Source: SFDP01 sp051891855 (GTDB lineage: Bacteria > Bacillota > Clostridia > Lachnospirales > Lachnospiraceae). From it: a stretch of 48,976 bases of DNA. The stretch spans positions 1 through 48,976 of the forward strand of contig JBJFFP010000035.1 of NCBI GenBank assembly GCA_051891855.1, written 5' to 3'. The stretch's first letter is position 1. Each line of letters starts with the position of its first letter. This document shows positions 1-7,258 of the stretch, piece by piece. Position numbers and translations under genes: made by a program. The notes beneath the pieces are model-generated. The model saw nothing but the letters and a program-made list of their open reading frames with translations, had not been told where the DNA came from and did not search any database.

Positions 1-2
1 AG

Positions 3-71
3 TTGGCAGAGAAACTGGGAGTTAATCATCGAAGCGTATCCAGATGGGAAAACGGAGTTTTACAAAGTTAA
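3..71 (+). pseudogene. C-terminal scrap of an XRE-type helix-turn-helix regulator
   Basis: The frame running in from the left edge reads LAEKLGVNHRSVSRWENG and then stops after four more residues. This matches the second and third helices of the Cro/C1 (XRE) DNA-binding fold. Family members normally continue well past this point, so the gene is either a very short regulator or, more likely, truncated by a stop or deletion just after the HTH. The 5' end lies outside the window. It is followed at once by a TnpV gene, which fits mobile-element debris. Confidence 0.55.
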
Positions 72-142
72 AGAGACCATATGCATACTCACGCTTACAT
101 TACTTCCAATACAAAAATCAAAGATTTATTGGAGGTACTATT

Positions 143-499
143 ATGGCTCAGAACTTAACTTGCACCCAATGTGGTGATTATTATATCCCTGACATCAGAT
201 TAGCGCACATAGAAGCACAACCACTCGGCAAATATGGCAGAATGCGTAGAAGCTTCTTGGAACAGAATAACCCTATGCTTTTTAACGATATGATCTTGAG
301 CGAATCGCTGTTTCCGCACCTGTGGGAAATACAGCAGACCTGTGAGAAGCGAGTGGAGTTGCTGGCGAAGAATCCAGCTCCAGACAAGGCAACACAGCAA
401 CTTGCATGGGTAGGACATATGAATAGTCTGAAAGCACAGGCGGAAGAAATCGTCCTCCGGGAACTGGCTATGAGGAGGACATCGTATGAAAATCCTTGA
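143..499 (+). CDS. tnpV: TnpV family transposon-encoded protein
   Basis: A 118-residue protein resembling the TnpV family found in clostridial conjugative and mobilizable elements. Features seen: an N-terminal T-x-x-GDYYIPDI motif, GKYGRMRR around residue 30, and a C-terminal helix with AEEIVLREL. The family has no established biochemical function. I chose the ATG at 143 because GGAGG lies at 131-135 and homology begins there; the upstream in-frame ATG at 44 lies in poorly conserved sequence. Length is normal for the family. The stop overlaps the start of the next, frameshifted gene by 14 bases, the usual translational coupling of this pair. Confidence 0.8.
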   Translation: MAQNLTCTQCGDYYIPDIRLAHIEAQPLGKYGRMRRSFLEQNNPMLFNDMILSESLFPHLWEIQQTCEKRVELLAKNPAPDKATQQLAWVGHMNSLKAQAEEIVLRELAMRRTSYENP

Positions 500-748
500 A
501 GAATTTGCTACGGCAATATTGAGCCTACTGACTACAATACTTCTTCCTGTAAGGAGTATAAGAAATTACAGGAACTGATTTACCGGAATGAAGAAAAGCT
601 CCGGGCGGCTATGACGGACGAACAGAAAGCCTTGTTCGAGAAATACACGGATTGTGTCCGAGAACATCAAACAATTACGGAGTGCCTGATATTCCCAAAT
701 AGCTTCAAACTGGGAGCCAGGATGATGTTAGAAGTCATGGATGAATAA
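486..748 (+). pseudogene. Small TnpV-partner protein, broken by a one-base frameshift
   Basis: The ATG at 486 overlaps the tnpV stop and encodes MKILEEF. The frame then drifts and stops after about 30 residues. Shifting frame at about 506-509 restores YGNIEPTDY, a helical middle with RNEEKLRAAMTDEQKALF, and a C-terminus with FKLGARMMLEVMDE, ending at 748. This is the pattern of the roughly 85-residue conserved hypothetical protein that follows tnpV in many clostridial elements. One missing base (GAATTTGC instead of GAATTTTGC) explains the break. It may be a true mutation or a sequencing error in a T run. Function unknown. Confidence 0.7.
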
Positions 749-765
749 AAACGATAAACTATTTG

Positions 766-806
766 ATGCCACCCATGGGAGAAATCCTTCGGGTGGCATT
801 TTGTTG
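766..806 (+). terminator. Rho-independent terminator after the tnpV pair
   Basis: A 9-bp perfect stem (ATGCCACCC at 766-774, GGGTGGCAT at 791-799) with a 16-base loop is followed by a short T-rich stretch (TTTTGTTG). It sits 17 bases after the stop at 748. The T tract is weak, so termination may be partial. Confidence 0.65.
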
Positions 807-812
807 TGGAAA

Positions 813-886
813 GACAATTACTGAATTGTCTTTTGGAAAGTTCTTGAATTGTGCTTTAGACAATTCAAGAGTTGTCAAAAGCACAA
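813..886 (+). repeat. Cluster of nested inverted repeats built on GACAATT/AATTGTC
   Basis: Three dyads overlap here: GACAATT (813-819) with AATTGTC (824-830); CTTGAATTGT (843-852) with ACAATTCAAG (860-869); and TTGTGCTTT (849-857) with AAAGCACAA (878-886). The last two are mutually exclusive as RNA folds. The region between the terminator at 806 and the promoter at 995 holds only these dyads and the RepA scrap. They could be binding sites or the remains of repeated coding sequence. Confidence 0.5.
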
Positions 887-967
887 TGTAATAATACTGA
901 TATAAATAATACTGATTATAGTGATACTGATCCTTTTCCTTCCGTTCATAGGTTGATTGAAGGGTAA
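860..967 (+). pseudogene. C-terminal remnant of a RepA-type replication initiator
   Basis: The frame after the stop at 857-859 includes ELSKAQC, then a five-residue repeat NNTDI-NNTDY-SDTDP, and ends at a TAA (965-967). Replication initiator (RepA_N-like) proteins of clostridial conjugative elements typically have an NTD/DTD-rich stretch just like this before their C-terminal domain. At the DNA level it is three 12-base direct repeats ending in ACTGAT with a 15-base period (starts 890, 905, 920). The N-terminal DNA-binding part is absent, and the frame ends without the usual C-terminal domain, so this is a fragment. Confidence 0.5.
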
Positions 968-994
968 TATATTATTGATATTGCCCCTACTGGA

Positions 995-1023
995 TTGACA
1001 GATTTCGTTTAAACGAATATAAT
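995..1023 (+). promoter_or_regulatory. Consensus SigA promoter with palindromic operator in the spacer (RM operon)
   Basis: TTGACA (995-1000) and TATAAT (1018-1023) are both perfect and separated by exactly 17 bases. A perfect 14-bp palindrome, TTCGTTTAAACGAA (1004-1017), occupies nearly the whole spacer. An imperfect inverted repeat (962-970 with 978-986) lies just upstream. Transcription would begin near 1030, giving a short leader before the HTH gene at 1066. A protein bound at the palindrome would block RNA polymerase. The adjacent HTH protein is the obvious candidate, by inference only. Confidence 0.8.
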
Positions 1024-1065
1024 TATAATGGTTTTTTGTATCCAGGACATGTGAGGTGTTAGATT

Positions 1066-1251
1066 ATGAATGGTTATATTACAGTTCAAGAAGCTGCTGA
1101 CAAATGGGGGATTACTCCACGACAAGTTCAAATTTTATGCAAGTCAAACCGTATAGTCGGTGCTACTCGCATGAGCCGTATTTGGATTATTCCTGAGGAT
1201 GCTGAGAAACCGACAAACGATAAAAGAAAGGTGGAGTATTGCAATGACTAA
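1066..1251 (+). CDS. Small MerR/excisionase-like HTH protein, putative controller of the RM operon
   Basis: A 61-residue protein that is essentially one winged HTH of the HTH_17/excisionase type: YITVQEAADKWGITPRQVQ (helix-turn-helix, residues 4-22), a recognition segment, then the wing SRIWIIPEDAEKP. A GAGGTG ribosome site (1053-1058) precedes the ATG. It is the first gene after a promoter with a palindromic operator and overlaps the downstream restriction enzyme gene by 8 bases. Known RM controller (C) proteins are XRE-type and different. A role as repressor or timing controller of this operon is inferred from position. It could also be a leftover excisionase-like protein. Confidence 0.75.
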   Translation: MNGYITVQEAADKWGITPRQVQILCKSNRIVGATRMSRIWIIPEDAEKPTNDKRKVEYCND

Positions 1252-4240
1252 CTTGTTTGATTTGCAGATTCTTGTAGATCGATTTCATACGAATATAGAA
1301 TTTTATAAAGATACAAGAAATGCATATAATGAACATTCTTGCAGAATTGAATATATTGATCCGTTATTGAAGCTCTTAGGATGGGACGTTGCGAATGAAA
1401 AAGGATTAGCGCCCCAATATCGAGAAGTAATTGCAGAAAATTACTCTACCCGTACAGATCGTCCTGACTACACTGTTACGTTGAGAGGTGTTCCTAAGTT
1501 TTTTGTAGAAGCTAAGAAACCAGCAGTAGATATTACAAGGGATGCTGCGCCTGCCGTTCAAACCAGAAAATACGGTTGGAATGCAAAACACAGGCTTGCG
1601 GTATTAACAAATTTTGAACATCTTGCAATATATGATACTTGCCACATTGCTCATGAAGATGATGGAGCTGCTGTAGCCAGATATCGTTTATATCATTACA
1701 CAGAATATGTAGAAAAATTCACTGAGATTAGTAATTTGATTTCGAGAAATTCTGTATACTCAGGCGAATTCGACTCATATTTAGATGAAAACTTTCCGGC
1801 AACAGGCGGACATACCCAACAAGTAGATGCTTTATTTCTTTCTCAGATAAATGAATGGCGTGTTGCACTAAGCAATGAACTGTATGCAAAGGGTGGCCGC
1901 TATGCGTCTCTGGAAGTGTTAAACGATGTTGTTCAAGAATTTATTAACCAGATTGTATTCTTGAGAATATGCGAGGATAAAAATTTACCGTTGTATCATA
2001 AATTGAAAGATACAATTACTGATCCTGCTCAAATGAAAGATAAATTGGAAGAATTGTTCCGTTCAGCAGATCGACGTTACAATTCGGGTATGTTCTCTGG
2101 TGATGATATTATTTTCGATCTGTCATGCGATGTAATAAAAGATATGATTGAGGATTTGTATTATCCTCAAAGTCCGTATTTGTTTAACATCATCGAGCCT
2201 AATTTGCTGGGCAAAATCTATGAAATGTTCTTAACAGAGCAGCTGGTATTGCTTGATAATAATACGATTGGTCTTGGCCGAAAGAAAGATTGCCAAAATA
2301 GATCTGTTGTTACTACACCTACAGAAATTGTTAAGTACATGGTTGAAAAGACTCTTTCCAGAGTTTGTGCAGGAAAAACTCCTACAGAGATTTTGGATAT
2401 TAGCATCGCTGATATTGCTTGTGGCTCTGGTATTTTCTTGGAAGAAGCGTTTGCATTCTTGCAAGATTATTGCGTGCAATGGTACATTGACCACGATCAA
2501 ACTGATCATTTAGTAGAGATTGGTGTTGATTTATATAAATTGCCGCTCCAAGAGAAGAAGGAAATTCTTTGCTCTTGTATTTACGGTATAGATATCGATA
2601 TTCATGCAGTTGAAGTTGCTAAATTCTCTTTATTGATAAAACTGATTGAGGATGAAACTGCACCGTCGGTTGCAGAAGTTGTACCTATTCTTCCAGATTT
2701 AGGTAGAAATATTCACTTCGGCAATTCCCTTGTGAGTCAAAATGAATTAACTGGAATTTCTGGTGCTGCTCGTCAGATGATGGACATTGTTCCTTTTGAG
2801 TGGAATGAAATTAACGGTGGCAATGGCTTTGATGCTATAATCGGAAACCCTCCGTATGTAAATACAGAAGGAATGCATGCTCTTTTACCGAGTGCCGAAG
2901 TTGAAGTTTATAAAAAGAAATATAAAACTTCACACAAGCAATTCGATAAGTATTTCATCTTTATCGAACAGGCACTTAATAAAATAAAAGAAACAGGCTT
3001 TGTGTGCTATATCGTACCAAATAAGTTTTTTAAAATCGGGTCTGGAGAGAAATTACGCAACTTAATTGCCAAGAATCATATGCTTGTTAGTCTGGATGAT
3101 TTTGGTGATGCGCAGCTATTTGAAGATAAAACAATTTACAGCTCTATTGTTCTTCTTGCTAAAGAAAGTCGGCCAACATTTGTTTATAGCAGCATTGACT
3201 CTGCGAACAAACTGTGGGCAGGAGAAGAAGTTAGTTCTATTGAGCTTAACTCTGCTGTCTTAAACAAACTGCCTTGGAGATTAACTACGGATTTCGAGTT
3301 TTTGACAATGCTCCAAAAGCTGGATGAAGTTTCCGTTCCGATTACGAAGCATGCGGAAATATTTAATGGTATTCAGACCAGTGCAGAAAGACCTACTCCT
3401 ATCTATTGGTTCTCAGCAGATGAAATTGTTGCAGAATATGCAGATACAGTTGAAATCAATAGGGATGGAAACAATTATACTATTGAGAAAGCCTTACTCC
3501 GTCCTTACTTTAAACCAACCAAAAAGGCAGAAAAAGGCTTAAATTCATATAGTGTGTTAACAACTGATAAACAAATTATATTTCCTTATGAAACAAATGG
3601 TCATCTTATTAGCATTGATGATATGCAGACTAATTATCCTGGAACATATGCGTATCTCTTGGCACACTATGACCGTTTAGTACCGAAATGTGTATCAGCC
3701 AGTGGAACACGTGATGTCCCTAATGCTACGGCAGATACGTGGTATCAATATGGAAGAACACAGGCATTAACTGCTTTTATCAATACGCCAAAGTTGATTG
3801 TAGGTGTTTTGAGTAAAGAGCCTATGTATGTAATGGATACGAACGACATTCTTATTGCATCAGGTGGCACTGCAGGATATTGTGCTGTAAGCAAAAAAGA
3901 AGATAGTCCTTATGCTCTTGAATATATTCAAGCATGGCTTTCAAATCCCATTACAGAACGTATTTTAGAAATTGTAGGCAGTGACTTCGAAGGTGGTTTC
4001 ACTGCACGTGGTACGTTCGTTTTGTCTACGCTGCCTTTTGTAGAACTGGATTTTAATGTGGAAAGTCAAAAAGCCATCTACGATAGAGTGGTGGCAGCAA
4101 GCCGAGAAATATATGAAATCAATGATGTGTTATCTGGTCGTCCAGCTAAGCGTATCGCAAATCTTCTACAGAGACAAAAAGATGTCTTGATAGCAGAAAT
4201 TCAGGATCTGATTTCAAGAGTGTATCGACTCGATTATTAA
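1244..4240 (+). CDS. Type IIG restriction enzyme: fused PD-(D/E)XK nuclease and N6-adenine methyltransferase (Eco57I-like)
   Basis: A 998-residue single-chain restriction-modification protein. The N-terminal nuclease has D75 (in RPDYTV) and E89-x-K91 (FFVEAKK), the PD-(D/E)XK layout. A helical linker follows. The methyltransferase core has the AdoMet motif DIACGSGIF near 390 and the catalytic motif NPPY at 535-538, which indicates N6-adenine methylation. The roughly 350-residue C-terminus is expected to be the target recognition domain (GGTAGYCAV and FEGGFTARG motifs visible). The ATG at 1244 is chosen over an upstream frame at 1199 because AAGGTGGAG lies just before it and homology starts there. 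It overlaps the HTH gene and is 13 bases from a second methyltransferase. The specificity cannot be read from sequence. Confidence 0.85.
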   Translation: MTNLFDLQILVDRFHTNIEFYKDTRNAYNEHSCRIEYIDPLLKLLGWDVANEKGLAPQYREVIAENYSTRTDRPDYTVTLRGVPKFFVEAKKPAVDITRDAAPAVQTRKYGWNAKHRLAVLTNFEHLAIYDTCHIAHEDDGAAVARYRLYHYTEYVEKFTEISNLISRNSVYSGEFDSYLDENFPATGGHTQQVDALFLSQINEWRVALSNELYAKGGRYASLEVLNDVVQEFINQIVFLRICEDKNLPLYHKLKDTITDPAQMKDKLEELFRSADRRYNSGMFSGDDIIFDLSCDVIKDMIEDLYYPQSPYLFNIIEPNLLGKIYEMFLTEQLVLLDNNTIGLGRKKDCQNRSVVTTPTEIVKYMVEKTLSRVCAGKTPTEILDISIADIACGSGIFLEEAFAFLQDYCVQWYIDHDQTDHLVEIGVDLYKLPLQEKKEILCSCIYGIDIDIHAVEVAKFSLLIKLIEDETAPSVAEVVPILPDLGRNIHFGNSLVSQNELTGISGAARQMMDIVPFEWNEINGGNGFDAIIGNPPYVNTEGMHALLPSAEVEVYKKKYKTSHKQFDKYFIFIEQALNKIKETGFVCYIVPNKFFKIGSGEKLRNLIAKNHMLVSLDDFGDAQLFEDKTIYSSIVLLAKESRPTFVYSSIDSANKLWAGEEVSSIELNSAVLNKLPWRLTTDFEFLTMLQKLDEVSVPITKHAEIFNGIQTSAERPTPIYWFSADEIVAEYADTVEINRDGNNYTIEKALLRPYFKPTKKAEKGLNSYSVLTTDKQIIFPYETNGHLISIDDMQTNYPGTYAYLLAHYDRLVPKCVSASGTRDVPNATADTWYQYGRTQALTAFINTPKLIVGVLSKEPMYVMDTNDILIASGGTAGYCAVSKKEDSPYALEYIQAWLSNPITERILEIVGSDFEGGFTARGTFVLSTLPFVELDFNVESQKAIYDRVVAASREIYEINDVLSGRPAKRIANLLQRQKDVLIAEIQDLISRVYRLDY

Positions 4241-4253
4241 GAGAGGTAAAACA

Positions 4254-5879
4254 ATGAGACTCAAAAAGGATAGTTCAGAACAGAAGTTAAGAGGTGCGTA
4301 TTACACTCCATTGCAGCTTGCGGATGCTATGGTGGAGCTTTTTGCGTCTCATAATATCTCTACTGTGTTAGAACCGAGTTGCGGTGATGGAGTGTTTCTT
4401 GATAGTCTTAAAAATCAGAAACTCTTGGATAAAATAAAAAAGCTGACTGCGGTAGAAATTGAGCCAGATGAAGCAGAAAAAGTACGCAGCAGATATTCAG
4501 ATTTTGGACAGGTCGAAGTTTGTACAGAAGATTTCTTTGACTATTATAATCGTGTACTCGGTAAAGAATGTTTTGATTTGATTTTAGGTAATCCACCATA
4601 CATTCGTTACCAATACCTGAAAGAAAGCCAAAGAGAGATGCAGTCTGATATTCTGACTTCTCACGGAATGAAAGCTAATAAGTTAATAAATGCATGGGTT
4701 GCGTTTATTGTAGCATGTGTACAATTGCTTTCTGAAAATGGAAAAATTGTATTTGTTATTCCAGCCGAGATTCTTCAAGTAGCCTATGCGGAGGATCTGC
4801 GTCTGTATTTAGCAAATAATCTGGCAAAGATTACACTGATTACATTTGAGCAACTGGTCTTTCCTGATATTGAACAAGAAGTAGTCGTTTTTATTGGCGA
4901 AAAAGGTAAAGAAGAAAAAGGTATTCGTATCATTGAAATGAATAATCTTGATGGTTTTACACAACTCAAGTTAGAGCAGAATGGTTTCCAAAAACTACAG
5001 CACGTTAAGGAAAAGTGGACGAAGTATTTTGTAACCGCAGAGGAAATGGCTCTTATTCAAAAACTACGTGATGATAAACGTTTTGCTAAGTTTTCAGAGT
5101 ATGGTTTAATCAATGTTGGGATTACAACCGGAAATAATGGTTATTTCTCGGTTGCGGAAGAAACTACAAAACGATATGGTTTAGCGGAAGTTACCTTGCC
5201 TCTGATCGGTAGAAGTTCTCATGCACATGGAATATACTTCACACCAGAGGATTGGGAAAGCAATAGGGGTGTAGGAAAGCGTGCGAGATTAATTAGTTTC
5301 CCAGATATTCCATACGAAGAATATCCTGACGGACATAAGCAGTATATTATGCTTGGCGAAAAGAATGGTGAACACAAAGGATATAAATGTTCTATCAGAG
5401 ATAGATGGTATATCGTTCCTTCTGTATGGGTACCGGATGCTTTTTTCCTGAGAAGAAATAACTTATACCCTAAGTTTGTTCTGAACAGATGTAATGCAGT
5501 ATCGACAGATACGATGCACAGAATGAAATTCAATGATGGCGTAGAACCAGAAAACATTCTTCTTTCCTACTATAATAGCATTTCTTTTGCTTTTACTGAA
5601 ATCTGTGGGCGAAGTTACGGCGGAGGTGTTCTTGAAATACTCCCTGGCGAAATGGGTAATATTTTGCTTCCTAAAATAGAATGTATCGCCCCAGAGCTTA
5701 AAGAAAAGCTTTTGACATATATTGATTCTGTGGTGCGTAATGACGAGGATATAGAAAAAGCCTTGGACGCAGTCGACAAGGAAATTCTTGTTAAAACTTT
5801 AAGTATTGATCCAGAAGTATGTTATAAATGTCGTGCTATTTGGAAGAAGATGCAAAGACGTAGATTAGGAAGAGGATAA
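4254..5879 (+). CDS. N6-adenine DNA methyltransferase, partner of the type IIG enzyme
   Basis: A 541-residue protein with TaqI/Eco57I-type methyltransferase organisation: GAYYTP near residue 14, the AdoMet motif LEPSCGDGVF at 39-48, and catalytic NPPY at 113-116, followed by a long C-terminal recognition domain with GRSYGGGVLEI. It should methylate adenine in the site cut by the upstream enzyme, protecting the strand that the fused enzyme leaves unmodified. A GAGAGG site lies just before the ATG, 13 bases after the upstream stop, so the genes are co-transcribed. From memory, the Eco57I pair has very similar lengths (about 997 and 544 residues). No damage is seen. Confidence 0.85.
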   Translation: MRLKKDSSEQKLRGAYYTPLQLADAMVELFASHNISTVLEPSCGDGVFLDSLKNQKLLDKIKKLTAVEIEPDEAEKVRSRYSDFGQVEVCTEDFFDYYNRVLGKECFDLILGNPPYIRYQYLKESQREMQSDILTSHGMKANKLINAWVAFIVACVQLLSENGKIVFVIPAEILQVAYAEDLRLYLANNLAKITLITFEQLVFPDIEQEVVVFIGEKGKEEKGIRIIEMNNLDGFTQLKLEQNGFQKLQHVKEKWTKYFVTAEEMALIQKLRDDKRFAKFSEYGLINVGITTGNNGYFSVAEETTKRYGLAEVTLPLIGRSSHAHGIYFTPEDWESNRGVGKRARLISFPDIPYEEYPDGHKQYIMLGEKNGEHKGYKCSIRDRWYIVPSVWVPDAFFLRRNNLYPKFVLNRCNAVSTDTMHRMKFNDGVEPENILLSYYNSISFAFTEICGRSYGGGVLEILPGEMGNILLPKIECIAPELKEKLLTYIDSVVRNDEDIEKALDAVDKEILVKTLSIDPEVCYKCRAIWKKMQRRRLGRG

Positions 5880-5942
5880 TATAAGAAAGAGTATGCACCA
5901 CAAGTGTATCATTTCGAATATTTACCAAAAGGCGGTGATAGA

Positions 5943-6155
5943 ATGAGACAAGCAGATAGTACTATCAAGGGATATTTATATCAGTTCAATAAATCCATTT
6001 TGACAATCCTTGAAGCAGAGAACGATGCTTCAATTGTACTGGAAGGTGTTATAGAAGATATAGATATTCATTCTCCGTCAAGCACAACTACAATTCAATG
6101 CAAATATCATGAAGATAAAAAATACCAGATATCAAGTGTTGCAAGACTTTGGTGA
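5943..6155 (+). pseudogene. N-terminal fragment of a DUF4297/Cap4-like nuclease
   Basis: About 70 residues remain: MRQADSTIKGYLYQFNKS, then VLEGVIEDIDIHS and IQCKYHEDKKYQ. The G-x-x-YQ start, E-x-I-E-D-I-D strand and Q-C-K-Y strand match the start of DUF4297-type (Cap4-like) PD-(D/E)XK nucleases. GGCGGTG precedes the ATG at 5943. The reading frame ends a few residues past the conserved core, exactly where sequence from a HerA ATPase gene begins in another frame. Full proteins are several hundred residues long, so this is a truncated gene. The family assignment rests on short motifs. Confidence 0.6.
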
Positions 6156-6789
6156 GATATTAAAACAATTTTTAGGATATATTGACAAATGCAATGTTAC
6201 GATTATTGGTTTGAGCGCCATTCCATTTGAAGTACTTAGTATCGTGGTAAGCTTGCTTTCAAGAATAATTTTTGATTTTGCATTTCATTATTCAAAAATT
6301 AAACACTCAACAGGGCTGGTCAACGATATACCTTTTATGTTAGTTTGTGAAGAGGCTCATAATTATATACCTAAAAATGGTGGGGCTGAATATGCAGCAT
6401 CAAAGTATTCAATTGAAAGAATTGCAAAAGAGGGCCGAAAATATGGTTTGAACCTAATGGTTGTAAGCCAAAGACCATCGGAAGTATCGGAAACAATTTT
6501 TTCTCAATGCAATAACTTTATTGTTTTGAAACTGACGAATGTAAATGACCAAAGTTGTATAAAGAACTTACTTCCTGATAACAATGCTTCACTTGTCGAT
6601 GTCTTGCCAACATTGGCTGCAGGAGAATGTTTAGTTGTCGGCGATGCTGTTCCATTGCCGGCAGTAGTTAAGATGGATATGCCTAATCCAGTTCCAAATT
6701 CAAGCAATGTGAATGTATATGATGAATGGAATAAGGATTGGATTGACATTGTTTTTGATGACGTAATTAAACGTTGGCGAAAAGAATAA
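6109..6789 (+). pseudogene. C-terminal half of a HerA-like ATPase
   Basis: The open frame gives about 220 residues of the C-terminal part of a HerA/FtsK-superfamily hexameric ATPase. Walker B is seen in FMLVCEEAHNYIP, followed by RIAKEGRKYGLNLMVVSQRP (sensor and arginine region), SQCNNFIVLKLTN, and AAGECLVVGDAVPLP. The N-terminal HerA barrel and Walker A are missing. There is no ribosome site, and the first residues are borrowed from the nuclease fragment in another frame. HerA with a DUF4297 nuclease forms a known anti-phage system in which the nuclease gene comes first; here the middle of the pair is deleted, with the junction near 6120-6145. It should not make a working ATPase. Confidence 0.75.
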
Positions 6790-6796
6790 ATGTAAA

Positions 6797-6834
6797 CGAG
6801 CTGATTGGCCTGTGCTAATCAGCTTATTTTTTAA
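6797..6834 (+). terminator. Rho-independent terminator after the HerA fragment
   Basis: The stem AGCTGATTGGC / GCTAATCAGCT (one G-T pair, short loop) is followed by TTATTTTTT. It starts 8 bases after the HerA stop and probably ends the restriction operon transcript. Confidence 0.8.
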
Positions 6835-6884
6835 TAAACATATATAAATTTCCATTAAGTTATTTAGAAGTTATCCATAACTTC

Positions 6885-7048
6885 CCGACAAATTGTCGGA
6901 AAGTGAAATTTCCGCCAACTCGTCGGAGATAAAAAATTACTTGTACCCAAGTTGGTCACAAGTTCAGAAATCAAAAAAGTGGATTTTACCTTGTGGACAA
7001 ATTGATCATAGGTGACACGGCAAAATAATTCCCAATTTGGGAATTATT
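6885..7048 (+). repeat. Series of related dyads in a non-coding stretch
   Basis: The 788-base stretch 6790-7577 has no intact gene. Its first half carries four degenerate dyads with CAA-x-TTG-like cores: CCGACAAATTGTCGG (6885-6899), CCGCCAACTCGTCGG (6912-6926), a copy around 6946-6957 within ACTTGT...ACAAGT, and ACAAATTGATC (6997-7007). A larger inverted repeat, AATAATTCCC (7024-7033) with GGGAATTATT (7039-7048), follows. Spacing is irregular. They look like protein-binding sites of a replication or transfer region, but nothing in the sequence proves this. Confidence 0.5.
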
Positions 7049-7061
7049 CGCCCGTCATTTT

Positions 7062-7161
7062 CTGCTTGCATAAAGTAGCAAGCAGGGCAAAGCTGTACAG
7101 CTTCACAAAGTGGCAAGCTGAGTAAACCTGTACAGGTTCACAAATTCGCAAGCAGTGTAAA
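7062..7161 (+). repeat. Three 35-bp direct repeats (iterons) with internal palindromes
   Basis: GCAAGC begins units at 7078, 7113 and 7148, an exact 35-base period; the third unit is partial. Units 1 and 2 both carry a 12-bp perfect palindrome at the same offset, but with different outer bases: AGCTGTACAGCT (7091-7102) and ACCTGTACAGGT (7126-7137). Both are followed by TTCACAAA. A hairpin CTGCTTGC (7062-7069) with GCAAGCAG (7078-7085) leads into the array. Iterons of this sort are typical of replication or transfer origins; this reading is inference. Confidence 0.65.
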
Positions 7162-7196
7162 ATGGGCCCTGTTTACTACTTTTGCTCATGCGCTTG

Positions 7197-7243
7197 TTGG
7201 GGCAGCATCCCCAATCCCCTTCGAACATCATCTTGCGATGATG
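7197..7243 (+). other. Two adjacent hairpins, possible oriT or element-end relic
   Basis: TTGGGG (7197-7202) pairs with CCCCAA (7209-7214), and CATCATC (7226-7232) pairs with GATGATG (7237-7243) around a 4-base loop. They lie between the 35-bp repeats and an AraC-family gene tail. Strong short hairpins beside iterons suggest a relaxase or integrase target, though no relaxase or integrase gene is in view. Confidence 0.35.
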
Positions 7244-7258
7244 GTGTCTATGATGAAA

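Noticed and set aside
6109..6789. Functional short HerA-like ATPase
   Set aside because: Walker A and the N-terminal barrel are missing, the start lacks a ribosome site, and the first codons belong to another gene's frame.
7078..7161. CRISPR array
   Set aside because: Repeat period is 35 bases with no spacers; units adjoin directly and diverge, and there are no cas genes.
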